From positions 1,240,001 to 1,304,000 of the forward strand of contig NZ_OY761461.1 of NCBI RefSeq assembly GCF_963664555.1: a stretch of 64,000 bases of DNA, given 5' to 3'. Source of the DNA: Labilibaculum sp. Its GTDB lineage: Bacteria; Bacteroidota; Bacteroidia; Bacteroidales; Marinifilaceae. A program made the position numbers and the translations under genes. Shown here in pieces: positions 53,101 through 61,457 of this stretch (its first letter is position 1; the number at the start of each line of letters is the position of its first letter). The notes below the pieces were generated by a model that was given only the letters and a program-made list of their open reading frames with translations, made no database searches and was not told the origin of the DNA.

Positions 53101-53225
53101 GAGATAATATTTGGACATGGCAAAATCATAAGGGAATTGATCCAGAACAAAGTATCGCTGGAACATCAAATAATAACATGCCAAATATTAAGACTTTTTC
53201 ATTTGGAGTGAAATTAGGATTGTAA
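50127..53225 (+). CDS. SusC/RagA-type TonB-dependent outer-membrane transporter
   Basis: The 1032-residue protein has a signal peptide, then a carboxypeptidase-regulatory-like domain (TKQISGTVTSADDGMGMPGV), an apparent TonB-box-like region before the plug (MDEVMVVAYGV), a plug (with LYIIDGVAI and SASALYGSRAANGVI), and a large barrel. It imports oligomers across the outer membrane with its SusD partner 24 bp downstream. The lack of adjacent glycoside hydrolases, sulfatases or a sigma/anti-sigma pair means the substrate is unknown; peptides are possible here. Confidence 0.93.
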   Translation: MKKLAFIVCVFMLTFQIVNAQTKQISGTVTSADDGMGMPGVSVVIKGTTSGTSTDIDGKYTLNAQSSDVLLFSFVGMTPQEISVGNQTVINVIMQAEAIGMDEVMVVAYGVSKKSSFTGSAATVKGDDILKSSATSFEEALQGSTAGVQVVSTSGQPGSATTVRIRGIGSINGVATPLYIIDGVAINSENYSQVADATNYGTSASPLSSLNPSDIENITILKDASASALYGSRAANGVILITTKQGLSGKTKVNFSAKYGFSDMAVDQHKIMNAGQYYKTFFDYYYAENGGDATAANASVISDFSTSGATINPYNIDNPYGANGQLDPNAKLLYDTDWRDEVYRIAKSEEYNISATGGNDKTKFYLSAGYLNQEGIAIGSSFERLSTKLNVSNDVTDFFKVGMNNTISITEQKTPPGAGGGASPVKFADYVSSVYPLYVWEDGVKTDEYNYENAVQLDFNPVALRSLDKYTSETFRVLSSSFAELKFLKDFNLKTQVSYDRSDLKENRFYNPEHGNGKSVNGRGDRYSIVETTKSITNTLNWSKTFNEIHTVGLLLGQEATETKYELLNAEATDFVFPGTDELVATAQPVTALSYFREKALSSYFSRLNYDYAGKYYFSASFRRDGSSIFGSDNKWGNFWSVAGSWRMSQEDFMSNLQWVDDLKIRASYGINGSDAVRVYERYIAMALFDYGENYGGNAGIAFTQMANPNLKWEKLTAWDIAAEFRLFNRVSGTVEYYSKISDGLLYDQKLSFTTGVPTVKTNIAEIENKGIEIELSSENMRNSIFSWTTSLNFSANKNKIKSLPEEKVIDGSKIWEEGSDRYQFYIQKFAGVDATDGSPTWYVEDETTKEITTTKVYSKATKFKSGSALPDFTAGLRNNFEYKGFDLSFMLYFSMGGKILDYTEADLLHMGSSPGTQLLTKVIDKAWKKPGDITDIPRFEVNNSFQFHERSTRFLHDNSFVRLRNITLGYDVPKQFLERYKLSSLRLYVQGDNIWTWQNHKGIDPEQSIAGTSNNNMPNIKTFSFGVKLGL

Positions 53226-53249
53226 GTATTAATTGAAAAAATTGAAGAC

Positions 53250-54644
53250 ATGAAAAATAGAATATTATTATTATTACTATTGACACTCCTGTTTGCTTCT
53301 TGCGGAGAGGATTTTCTCGAACTGACTCCATCCGAGTCGATTGAGGCAAGTGATGCAATGTCGACCCCAGCTAAAGTAAATGCTGTTCTTATTGGTGCAT
53401 ATGATCAAATGCAATACTCATATTATCTGCCATATTTTATAATGGAAGGAGATGTAAAAGGTGAGGATGTGTTTGTGAAAAGTTCTGGTAATTACGGAAG
53501 GCATGTAGAAACATATGCTTATACAGAGCTACCAACAATGTATTATTGTGAGGATGTTTGGGCGTATGCTTATAAGGTGATAACCAATGTGAACCTTGTT
53601 ATAAATGGATTGGAAGCTGTTGATATGGATGAGGCTTCAAAAGTTCAATTAATTGCAGAATCCAGAGGTCTTCGGGGATATTCATATCTTAATATGATTC
53701 AGGCATATGCGATGCCATATGCTGTAGATCCTTCCGCCTTAGGAGTTCCTCTGATTCTTGAACCAGTATTGCCGTCCGATCCGGGACCTTCTCGTTCTAC
53801 AGTTCAGGAAGTATATACTCAAATTATTAGTGATTTGACTTATGCTGCAGAGAATCTTGTTGCATCAGAAAGTTATAGATTAACAACTGCCGCAGCAAAA
53901 GGATTATTGGCTCGTGCATATCTTAATATGGAGGATTGGGCAAACGCATCAAAATGGGCGAAAGAGGCACGTGATGGTTATTCATTAATGACAGCAGATC
54001 AATTACTGGAAGGTTTTCAGGATGATAGTAATTCGGAATGGATGTGGTCTTTGCGTTCCGTTGCTGATGATAATAATGGTTACCTGCATGTTGCTTCATT
54101 TTATGATGCACTAAGAACATTGGGGTATAATTCTTTTAGAATTGATGTTGATTTTCGTGCATTATTTGGAGCAGATGATACTCGTTTACAACAAATTGAT
54201 GATGGTGTTTATTCAGGAGGACATGTGTCATTAAAATTTGAACATGTAAGTGGTTGGGTTATGGATCAAGTTTTAATGCGTGCATCTGAAATGTATTTGA
54301 TTGAAGCAGAAGCAGAAGCGGAATTAGGTGCCGGTCATGAAACAGCGGCTCAGGACGCATTATTTGCAATTCAAAGTAGAGCAGATGCAACAGCAGTTAA
54401 GTCAACCAGCACAGGAGAAACACTAATTAATGAAGTATTGCTTGAGAGAAGAAAAGAATTATGGGGTGAAGGATTTCGTTGGTTCGATTTGAATAGACGA
54501 GGACTTAATGTGACCAGAACAAGTAGTTCACATTGGGCATTGTTGGATTTACCGATAACAGATAATAAAAGACGTTGGCCGATTCCACAGGATGAAATTG
54601 ATGCTAATCCTAATATGGTTCAGAACCCAGGGTATGCTAAATAG
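53250..54644 (+). CDS. SusD/RagB-type lipoprotein
   Basis: The 464-residue surface lipoprotein has lipobox LLFASC (Cys18 or so), followed by GEDFLELTPSES. SusD features are SRGLRGYSYLNMIQAYA, TPR-like helices, and the C-terminal LLERRKELWGEGFRWFDL. It caps the SusC channel and binds the ligand. Slightly shorter than many SusD proteins, but complete. It ends the pair. Confidence 0.93.
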   Translation: MKNRILLLLLLTLLFASCGEDFLELTPSESIEASDAMSTPAKVNAVLIGAYDQMQYSYYLPYFIMEGDVKGEDVFVKSSGNYGRHVETYAYTELPTMYYCEDVWAYAYKVITNVNLVINGLEAVDMDEASKVQLIAESRGLRGYSYLNMIQAYAMPYAVDPSALGVPLILEPVLPSDPGPSRSTVQEVYTQIISDLTYAAENLVASESYRLTTAAAKGLLARAYLNMEDWANASKWAKEARDGYSLMTADQLLEGFQDDSNSEWMWSLRSVADDNNGYLHVASFYDALRTLGYNSFRIDVDFRALFGADDTRLQQIDDGVYSGGHVSLKFEHVSGWVMDQVLMRASEMYLIEAEAEAELGAGHETAAQDALFAIQSRADATAVKSTSTGETLINEVLLERRKELWGEGFRWFDLNRRGLNVTRTSSSHWALLDLPITDNKRRWPIPQDEIDANPNMVQNPGYAK

Positions 54645-54714
54645 AGCTTATATAATTAGTTTTTTTATATTGCTTTTAATGAAAGGATATCTCAGGACGG
54701 ACATTTAAATTTTA

Positions 54715-54748
54715 AAGGGCCTCAATTCAAAATTGAGGCCCTTATTTA
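54715..54748. terminator. Terminator between susD and yfcC
   Basis: AAGGGCCTCAATT (54715-54727) and AATTGAGGCCCTT (54731-54743) form a perfect 13-bp stem with a 3-nt loop, followed by ATTTAT. Confidence 0.8.
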
Positions 54749-54767
54749 TGCCTGAATAATTTTGCGG

Positions 54768-56363
54768 TTAAAACCCATTCAGTTCCATTGTAACAGTTGG
54801 GATTAGTAGTAATAATCCCAATAAAATCAGGATTGCCATAAAACCGCCGATCCATTTTACCCATTTGTCGTAAGGAATTTTGGCAACACCCAACACACCG
54901 ATCAAAACACCGGAGGTTGGCGTAATCATATTGGTAAATCCATCACCAAACTGAAAAGCCATTACGGTTGCCTGACGTGATACACCAATTAAATCGGAGA
55001 ATTGCGACATCATTGGCATGGTAAGAGCTGCCTTGGCCGAACCGGATGGAATGATGATGTTGATGATGTTTTGAATCAGATACATCATGCTTACCGAGGC
55101 CATTTTTCCAAAATCGTTCATCGATTGAGAGATGTAGTAAAGGATGGAATCGATGATGTGACCCTCTTCCAGAACGATTAGTATTCCACCCGCCAATCCA
55201 ACAATCATTGCAGCAGAAAGAATATCGCGGGCACCATCCAAAAACAGATGGGTTATTTCGTTGGCTGTGTTATTGAAAGCAATGCCTGAAAAGATTCCCA
55301 TGGCAAAGAATAGGGTGGCAATTTCCATGATGTACCAGCCGTATCCCATTACGCCTACAATAAGAAAAATAATCGTGAACAGAAGTAGGTTAAGAATGTA
55401 GAAGTGAACCGATTTACGCAGAGACAGAATCCCTGAAACAGCAAAAAGAGCAGTGATAATTGGCAGCACCATAAAAGTACTTTCAGAGTTTCCGATTTTG
55501 AGTGTGCTGACAGGATAATAGTAGGAAAAGCCAATCATGGAAACCAAGAGAACGATATAGGTTAGCCATGCCGATTTAGGCGTGTAATATTCAATAGCCT
55601 CCATATCGGTGTCGTGATGCTTTCTCCAGTATTCATCATCGGTGTAAACCAATGATTTTGTGGGATTTTTGCGAACCTTGGCAGCGTATCGTAAGATGAA
55701 AGCAAAACCGATAAAATTAATTACTACCCAACAGAACAAGCGGTATTCAATGCCTGAGAACAAGGGTAAATTCGATAAGCCTTGCGCTATTCCAATTGTA
55801 AATGGGTTTAAAAGTGCTCCGGCGAAACCGAGTCCGGCGGCAACAAAGCAGATGGCTACACCTACAATAGAATCGTATCCCATTTTAATGGCCATGGGTA
55901 CAAATATGATGGTAAAGGCAATGGTTTCCTCACTCATGCCGAAGGTGGCACCAAAAATGCTGAATATTAGCATGATTAGCGTGATAATTATGTTGTTGAC
56001 TCCGATTTTTCGGATCAGTTTATTCTTCTCCAGCTTCTTGGTAAATTCTAGAAAGGAGTAAATTCCAATATCGATTGATTTGCTCGCATTCATGATCCAG
56101 AAGGCACCACCAATAACCAGAATGAACATGATAATGTCGGCTTTGTCGACAAAACCTTTGAAAAAAGAAGAGAAAACCTCCCAAGATTGACCTTGACTTT
56201 CGATTTGCTGGTAGGAATTCTGTACGATAACCTCCCGATTGGTTCCATTTACATTAACAGTAGTTCGTTCGAATTCTCCGCCCGGAATTAGCCAGGTGAG
56301 AATGGCTGATAGAACGACTATAGCGAATACAATAACATAAGTATGCGGTATCTTTTTAAACAT
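54768..56363 (-). CDS. YfcC-family (C4-dicarboxylate/amino acid) carrier
   Basis: The 531-residue inner-membrane protein has about twelve helices and starts KKIPHTYVIVFAIVV, typical of YfcC. Polar re-entrant motifs resemble the DcuC/ArgN-type layout (for example FGATFGMSEETIAF and IIPSGSAKAAL). The family carries basic or other amino acids, or dicarboxylates. Its position divergent from hutI and ftcD makes histidine or a breakdown product a reasonable candidate, which is inference. Confidence 0.85.
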   Translation of the reverse strand: MFKKIPHTYVIVFAIVVLSAILTWLIPGGEFERTTVNVNGTNREVIVQNSYQQIESQGQSWEVFSSFFKGFVDKADIIMFILVIGGAFWIMNASKSIDIGIYSFLEFTKKLEKNKLIRKIGVNNIIITLIMLIFSIFGATFGMSEETIAFTIIFVPMAIKMGYDSIVGVAICFVAAGLGFAGALLNPFTIGIAQGLSNLPLFSGIEYRLFCWVVINFIGFAFILRYAAKVRKNPTKSLVYTDDEYWRKHHDTDMEAIEYYTPKSAWLTYIVLLVSMIGFSYYYPVSTLKIGNSESTFMVLPIITALFAVSGILSLRKSVHFYILNLLLFTIIFLIVGVMGYGWYIMEIATLFFAMGIFSGIAFNNTANEITHLFLDGARDILSAAMIVGLAGGILIVLEEGHIIDSILYYISQSMNDFGKMASVSMMYLIQNIINIIIPSGSAKAALTMPMMSQFSDLIGVSRQATVMAFQFGDGFTNMITPTSGVLIGVLGVAKIPYDKWVKWIGGFMAILILLGLLLLIPTVTMELNGF

Positions 56364-56726
56364 GATTTGTAGGTTTGTTGTAAGTTTTGATAGTTCTTGT
56401 AATATGAATGTGTAAAAATAGAAAAATATGAAGAGAATGGAAGCTTTGAATTTATTTTAAAAGCATATCGAAAAGGTTTGCAAATTGCCCATTTTTCCCT
56501 AATATTTGCATTGTGATATCCCAACTTTTTGGATTGTGAAAAGCAGTCGTTGAAAGTTGAGCCACTGATTAATGATAGAGTGCGTTAAGGATTGAAACTG
56601 ATACCCCGAGTTGTGGGGGATTTTGTGGGGAAGAACGAGGGGTAGAAGTGAAAAGCCTGACCCGACCCAAGGAGGGAAACGCCCGGAAAGAAATATTGAG
56701 TTAAGAAAATATAGAGAATGGGGATT
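56364..56726. other. Divergent region between yfcC and hutI
   Basis: The 363 bp before the heptad tract at hutI (56727) must hold promoters for both genes. I saw no full consensus promoter, no gene and no clear operator. A short GC-richer stretch (56600-56690) looks unlike the surroundings. Confidence 0.4.
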
Positions 56727-56762
56727 TCTCATGTCTCACATTTAATATCAAATATCTATAAC
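56727..56762 (+). repeat. Heptad TCTCA-type tract abutting the hutI start codon
   Basis: TCTCATG, TCTCACA, TTTAATA, TCAAATA and TCTATAA follow in exact 7-bp phase from 56727 to 56761; the ATG is at 56763. Confidence 0.7.
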
Positions 56763-58016
56763 ATGAAGTTGTTAATAAGTAATATAAAAACATTAGTTCA
56801 GGTTGATACGGAAGCTCGTAAATGGGTTGCCGGAACCGATATGGCCAATTTGAATTGCATTGATGATGCCTACTTGCTGATTGAAGGCGATAGAATTACT
56901 GATTTTGGTAAGATGGAAGACATTCCTGACTTTGATGATAAGGAAGGTTTTGATTGCATTGAGGAGTATGACGCTACGGGAAGAATGGTTTTTCCTAGTT
57001 TTTGCGATTCGCATACTCATTTGGTGTATGCGGGAAGTCGTGAAATTGAATATTCCGATAAAATTAGAGGTTTATCGTACGAAGAGATTGCCAAGCGTGG
57101 CGGAGGAATTTTGAATTCGGCCAAATTGATGCACGAAGCAACGGAAGAGGAGTTGTACGAATCGGCCATGGAGCGAATTCACGAGATTATTAGTTTGGGA
57201 ACCGGAGCTGTTGAAATTAAAAGTGGTTATGGCTTAACGCTTGCCGATGAATTGAAAATGCTTCGTGTAATTAAGCGCTTAAAGGAATCAACGCCATTGA
57301 CTATTAAATCGAGTTTTTTGGGAGCACATGCCGTGCCTGATGAATACAAAGGCCGGCAAGCTGAGTATGTTGATATGGTGATTAATGAGATGATACCCAT
57401 GGTTGCGGCGGAAGATCTGGCAGATTATATTGATGTGTTTTGCGACAAAGGATTTTTTACTGTTGAGGAAACCGATCGGATTTTAAATGCAGGAATGAAG
57501 CATGGTATGCGGGCTAAAATTCATGCCAATGAACTGGATTATTCAGGCGGAATTCAAGTAGGAGTGAAGTACAATGCCCTTTCGGTGGATCATTTAGAGT
57601 TTGTTGGCGATGCCGAAATTGAAGCTTTAAAAGGATCGGAAACCATGCCTACAGTATTGCCCGGAGCGGCATTTTTCTTAAACATGGTGTGCTCACCCGT
57701 TCGCAAAATGATGGATGCAGGATTGCCAATTGCTTTGGCATCTGATTTTAACCCGGGATCGTCGCCATCGGGAAATATGAAGTTTATTATGTCGCTGGCC
57801 TGTATCAATTATAAAATGCTGCCACAGGAGGCTATTAATGCAACTACCCTAAATTCGGCTTATGCCATGGGCGTTGAGGATGAATTGGGAAGTATTGCCA
57901 AAGGGAAAATTGCTAATGTTTACATCACCAAAGAAATTCCTTCGGTGGAGTACATGCCCTATGCCTACGGAAGCAACCTGATTGATGTCGTGATTTTACG
58001 CGGGAAGGTGTTGTAG
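56763..58016 (+). CDS. hutI: Imidazolonepropionase
   Basis: The 417-residue amidohydrolase has the first metal-binding motif FCDSHTHLVYAG, with DSHTH. It also has HANELD, SVDHLEF and ASDFNPGSSP, which carry the other metal and substrate residues. It opens the imidazolone ring of 4-imidazolone-5-propionate to give N-formimino-glutamate. The start at 56763 follows the heptad tract; the upstream in-frame ATG at 56718 would translate the repeat. ftcD follows 333 bp later. HutH and HutU are not in the window. Confidence 0.94.
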   Translation: MKLLISNIKTLVQVDTEARKWVAGTDMANLNCIDDAYLLIEGDRITDFGKMEDIPDFDDKEGFDCIEEYDATGRMVFPSFCDSHTHLVYAGSREIEYSDKIRGLSYEEIAKRGGGILNSAKLMHEATEEELYESAMERIHEIISLGTGAVEIKSGYGLTLADELKMLRVIKRLKESTPLTIKSSFLGAHAVPDEYKGRQAEYVDMVINEMIPMVAAEDLADYIDVFCDKGFFTVEETDRILNAGMKHGMRAKIHANELDYSGGIQVGVKYNALSVDHLEFVGDAEIEALKGSETMPTVLPGAAFFLNMVCSPVRKMMDAGLPIALASDFNPGSSPSGNMKFIMSLACINYKMLPQEAINATTLNSAYAMGVEDELGSIAKGKIANVYITKEIPSVEYMPYAYGSNLIDVVILRGKVL

Positions 58017-58023
58017 AAATAGA

Positions 58024-58051
58024 TGTGAGAAATGAGATTGGAGATATGAGA
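58024..58051 (-). repeat. Antisense heptad tract after hutI
   Basis: TGTGAGA, AATGAGA, TTGGAGA and TATGAGA are four reverse-complement TCTCA-type heptads in exact phase, opposite in direction to those before ftcD. Confidence 0.7.
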
Positions 58052-58093
58052 GAGAAAATATCTCAATTTTCATATAACAGATTTAAATATAAA

Positions 58094-58209
58094 CACCTCA
58101 CCCTAAGCCTCTCCTGAAGGAGAGGGAACAGAGCAACAAACCGGCTCTAATACAAAAATGAAGAGAAGCCCCCCTTCGTCTTTAGGAGAAGGGGTTGGGG
58201 GATGAGGTG
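58094..58209. mobile_element. MITE-like element with nested palindromes, hutI-ftcD gap
   Basis: CACCTCA (58094-58100) and TGAGGTG (58203-58209) are terminal inverted repeats of a 116-bp element. It contains three hairpins: CCTCTCC-TGAA-GGAGAGG (58108-58125), AGAGC/GCTCT (58129-58147) and CCCCTTC/GAAGGGG (58171-58194). It encodes nothing and sits between the antisense and sense heptad tracts. Elements of this look (CCTCACCC...AGGAGAGGG) are dispersed in many genomes. Confidence 0.65.
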
Positions 58210-58295
58210 ACAAGAATAAAATAGTAAAAACAACGAACAGTAACAACCAGACAGAGAGTTATGATTAAGGAGCTTGTTGGGGAAGAATTGAGTTT

Positions 58296-58344
58296 TCTCG
58301 TTTCTCACATCTTATTTCTCACATCTCATGTCTAATATCTATCA
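58296..58344 (+). repeat. Heptad TCTCA-type tract before the ftcD start codon
   Basis: Seven phased units from 58296 (TCTCGTT, TCTCACA, TCTTATT, TCTCACA, TCTCATG, TCTAATA, TCTATCA). The tract ends 5 bp before the ATG at 58350. Confidence 0.75.
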
Positions 58345-58349
58345 CAACA

Positions 58350-60041
58350 ATGAAAAAACTAATCGAATGTGTTCCTAATTTTTCTGAAGGGAACGACATG
58401 AATATCATTAAGCAGATTACCAACGAAATTGAATCTGTTGAAGGCGTACGTTTAATCGACGTTGATCCTGGGAAAGCAACTAACCGTACCGTAGTAACTA
58501 TGGTGGGTACGCCCGATGAGGTTTGCGAAGCAGCCTTTCGGGCTGTAAAAAAAGCAGCCGAGTTAATCGATATGAGTAAGCACTCGGGTGCTCATCCTCG
58601 TTTTGGAGCTACCGATGTTTGTCCCTTGGTACCAGTTGCCAACATCAGTATGGAAGAGACTGTTGAGTACGCACACAAGTTGGCAAAACGCATTGGCGAA
58701 GAGGCAGGTGTTCCTGTTTATTGTTACGAAAATGCAGCACGCACACCAGAACGTAAAAATTTAGCAGTTTGCCGTGCAGGCGAGTACGAAGCGGTTAAAG
58801 ACAGAATTGGCACCGAGCAGTGGAAACCCGATTTCGGACCTGCCGAATTTACACCTGCAGTTGCAAAAAGCGGAGTAACTGCTGTTGGAGCGCGTAATTT
58901 TCTAATTGCTTACAATTTCAACTTAAATACCACCTCAACCCGTCGTGCCAATGCCATCGCATTCGATGTTCGCGAGCGTGGACGTACCTTGCGTGAAGGA
59001 AATCCGGCAACAGGAAAAATAGTGACCGATGAAAAAGGAAATCCGGTAATGATTCCTGGAACCCTTAAAGCCACTAAGGCAATCGGATGGTTTATCGAAG
59101 AATTTGGTGTTGCTCAGATTTCCATGAACATGACCGACCTTACGGTAACCTCTATTCACAAAGCATTCGACGAGGTTTGCGCCAAGGCTCAGGCTCGTGG
59201 TATTCGTGTTACCGGATCGGAGTTGGTTGGTGTTGTGCCCTTAAAAGCCATGTTGGATGCCGGTAAACATTACCTTCGCATGCAGGAACGTTCAACCGGT
59301 ATTGCCGACCGCGAAATCATTAAAATCGCAGTTAAATCGCTTGGATTGGATGAGTTGTATCCATTCGATGCCGACAAAAAAATTATCGAGTACATCCTCG
59401 AAGACAAAGATCAGAAGAAATTGGTTGACTTAAGTTTAACCGATTTTGTAAACGAAACAGCTTCCGAATCGATGGCTCCGGGCGGCGGATCAATTTCTGC
59501 CTACATGGGTGCTATGGGTGCCGCATTGGGTTCAATGGTTGCCAACCTTTCGGCTCACAAGCCGGGATGGGATGATCGTTGGGAAGAATTTTCCGATTGG
59601 GCCGAGCAAGGCAAATCCTACCACAGCAAGCTGGTTCATCTGGTTGATGAGGACACCAACGCCTTCAACAAAATTATGGATGCCGTTCGTTTGCCTAAAG
59701 GAACCGATGCCGAGAAAGCGGCCCGCAACGAGGCCATGGAAGAAGCCACCAAATTTGCAACCATGGTTCCTTTTCAAACCATGGAGCTGTGTTTGGGATC
59801 GATGGACGTTGCCAAAGCAATGGCCGAAATCGGGAATCCTAATTCGGTAACCGATGCCGGTGTTGGCGCATTGGCGGCCCGTTCGGGAGTTTTGGGTGCT
59901 TTCATGAATGTGAAAATTAATGCAGCCGACTTGCAGGACAAAGCCTGGGCTGCCGACATCATTGCCAAAGGACAGGCAATTGTTGACAAGGCCATTGCTC
60001 TCGAAAACGAGATTGTAGCCATGGTTAACGCTAAAATCTAA
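58350..60041 (+). CDS. ftcD: Glutamate formimidoyltransferase fused to formimidoyltetrahydrofolate cyclodeaminase
   Basis: The 563-residue bifunctional enzyme has an N-terminal formimidoyltransferase (residues 1 to about 330, ECVPNFSEGND and the catalytic His region MSKHSGAHPRFGATD) and a C-terminal cyclodeaminase (about 360-563, with SMAPGGGSISAYMGA). It moves the formimino group of N-formimino-glutamate to tetrahydrofolate and deaminates it, ending histidine breakdown and feeding one-carbon metabolism. Codons are clearly more GC-rich than in most neighbours, as expected of a highly expressed gene. Its own terminator follows. Confidence 0.95.
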   Translation: MKKLIECVPNFSEGNDMNIIKQITNEIESVEGVRLIDVDPGKATNRTVVTMVGTPDEVCEAAFRAVKKAAELIDMSKHSGAHPRFGATDVCPLVPVANISMEETVEYAHKLAKRIGEEAGVPVYCYENAARTPERKNLAVCRAGEYEAVKDRIGTEQWKPDFGPAEFTPAVAKSGVTAVGARNFLIAYNFNLNTTSTRRANAIAFDVRERGRTLREGNPATGKIVTDEKGNPVMIPGTLKATKAIGWFIEEFGVAQISMNMTDLTVTSIHKAFDEVCAKAQARGIRVTGSELVGVVPLKAMLDAGKHYLRMQERSTGIADREIIKIAVKSLGLDELYPFDADKKIIEYILEDKDQKKLVDLSLTDFVNETASESMAPGGGSISAYMGAMGAALGSMVANLSAHKPGWDDRWEEFSDWAEQGKSYHSKLVHLVDEDTNAFNKIMDAVRLPKGTDAEKAARNEAMEEATKFATMVPFQTMELCLGSMDVAKAMAEIGNPNSVTDAGVGALAARSGVLGAFMNVKINAADLQDKAWAADIIAKGQAIVDKAIALENEIVAMVNAKI

Positions 60042-60064
60042 TTCGTATCAATGATATTTTATAT

Positions 60065-60104
60065 AGACCTGTCAGGTTTCCAAAATCTGACAGGTCTTTT
60101 TTAT
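60065..60104 (+). terminator. ftcD terminator
   Basis: AGACCTGTCAG (60065-60075) and CTGACAGGTCT (60087-60097) form a perfect 11-bp stem followed by TTTTTT. Confidence 0.9.
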
Positions 60105-60156
60105 TGCAGAAACCCGTCAGCGTTTTGTTTGATGTGTTTTTTTTATGCGTGATTTT

Positions 60157-60412
60157 CGGTCACGCCATGGCATTACCCTACCTGTTTCATTATACCTTAT
60201 TAATTCCCAATTATTTTCCGTCGTATTTTCGGTTTCGGTATTGCATTTTCAGGGGATTTCGGTCACGCCATTACCCATTAGTAATTCCCAATTATTAATT
60301 ATTTTGGGGTTCCCCTTTGGGTCAGGTATTTTCCCGGTCACGCCATGGCATGATCCTACCTGTTTCATTACCAATTATTAATTCCCCATTATTAATTATT
60401 TGGGGGTTCCCT
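60157..60412. repeat. Direct repeats in the gene-free region after ftcD
   Basis: CGGTCACGCCAT occurs at 60157, 60260 and 60335; the first and third are followed by GGCAT and then CTACCTGTTTCATTA. An AATTCCCAATTATTAATTATT-like stretch plus GGGGTTCCC recurs at about 60283 and 60381. The block reads as decayed tandem copies of a short unit. No gene is present. Confidence 0.65.
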
Positions 60413-60555
60413 TTCAGGTCAGGCTTTCCGTTGCAACTCCTCGGCTAGCCTTCGTACCTCAGGCAAACCTGCGGGGTTTCCACTGCAATCCTTAACCCGC
60501 CGATGCGGGTATGGGAGCATTAATCAACCAATATTCATCATGTCGCTAATTTCTC

Positions 60556-60597
60556 GGGGCGTTGCCCCAAGCTCAGATGTGTCAGGCCTTCAGCCTG
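60556..60597. repeat. REP element (palindrome pair) upstream of the 222-bp repeats
   Basis: GGGGC-GTT-GCCCC (60556-60568) and CAGGC-CTTCA-GCCTG (60583-60597) form two adjacent hairpins. The second hairpin recurs at 62608-62622, and both resemble REP palindromes next to the transposase at 62783. Confidence 0.7.
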
Positions 60598-60688
60598 AAA
60601 AACAATAAAGGCCTGCAACTATTTCTGCGCGGTCATGCTCTTACTAGTCGTATGTTATTTACTGATTCTGAGAAACGGAATGAAAAAA

Positions 60689-61350
60689 GTGAGACCCTTA
60701 GAATCAGATGGTGTCAATCCCATCGGGATTGTATGTTTATAGACAAACACCCTATTAATAAGAGTTCGGCTCCGAAGGAGTCGTATTCATTTGCAGAATA
60801 TATATCTATAAACATTAGAATCCGATGGATTCAAAAAGACTTGGATCAACAAGTTCATGCTAAGGTTATGACTGATATTGTATTGATCCCGGATAATCCG
60901 GGAACAAAAAGTGAGACCCTCAAAATACAAAGATGTTAATCCCATCGGGATTGTATGTTTATAGACAAACACCCTATTAATAAGAGTTCGACTCCGAAGG
61001 AGTCGTATTCATTTGCAGAATATATATCTATAAACATTAGAATCCGATGGATTCAAAAAGACTTGGATCAACAAGTTCATGCTCAGGCTATGACTTATAT
61101 TGTATTGATCCCGGATAATCCGGGAACAAAAAGTGAGACCCTCAAAATACAAAGATGTCAATCCCATCGGGATTGTATGTTTATAGACAAACACCCTATT
61201 AATAAGAGTTCGGCTCCGAAGGAGTCGTATTCATTTGCAGAATATATATCTATAAACATTAGAATCCGATGGATTCAAAAAGACTTGGATCAACAAGTTC
61301 ATGCTAAGGTTATGACTGATATTGTATTGATCCCGAATTCGGGAACAAAA
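60689..61350. repeat. Three tandem copies of a 222-bp repeat
   Basis: Copies start at 60689, 60911 and 61133 with near-identical sequence. Each holds four short hairpins: AATCCC-ATC-GGGATT, GACTCC-GAA-GGAGTC, GAATCC-GAT-GGATTC and CCCGGAT-A-ATCCGGG. In the third copy the last hairpin is changed to CCCGAATTCGGG, still a palindrome. The period is a multiple of three, so a long frame is open by chance, but TAA in copy 2 (60936) breaks it. No promoter or ribosome site precedes it. Confidence 0.8.
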
Positions 61351-61457
61351 AGGGAGCTCCTCAAGGCACAATTCGTACCATTCACAGAGTTTCAGAATGC
61401 CACATGCCGGTGAAAGCTTCCTGCTCATGTCGGGAGGTTTCCACAAGCTTGAGAAAG

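Noticed and set aside
60562..61413. Long open frames (125 and 152 codons) in the 222-bp repeats
   Set aside because: They follow from the period being a multiple of three. A TAA breaks the frame in copy 2, no ribosome site precedes them, and the sequence is full of palindromes.
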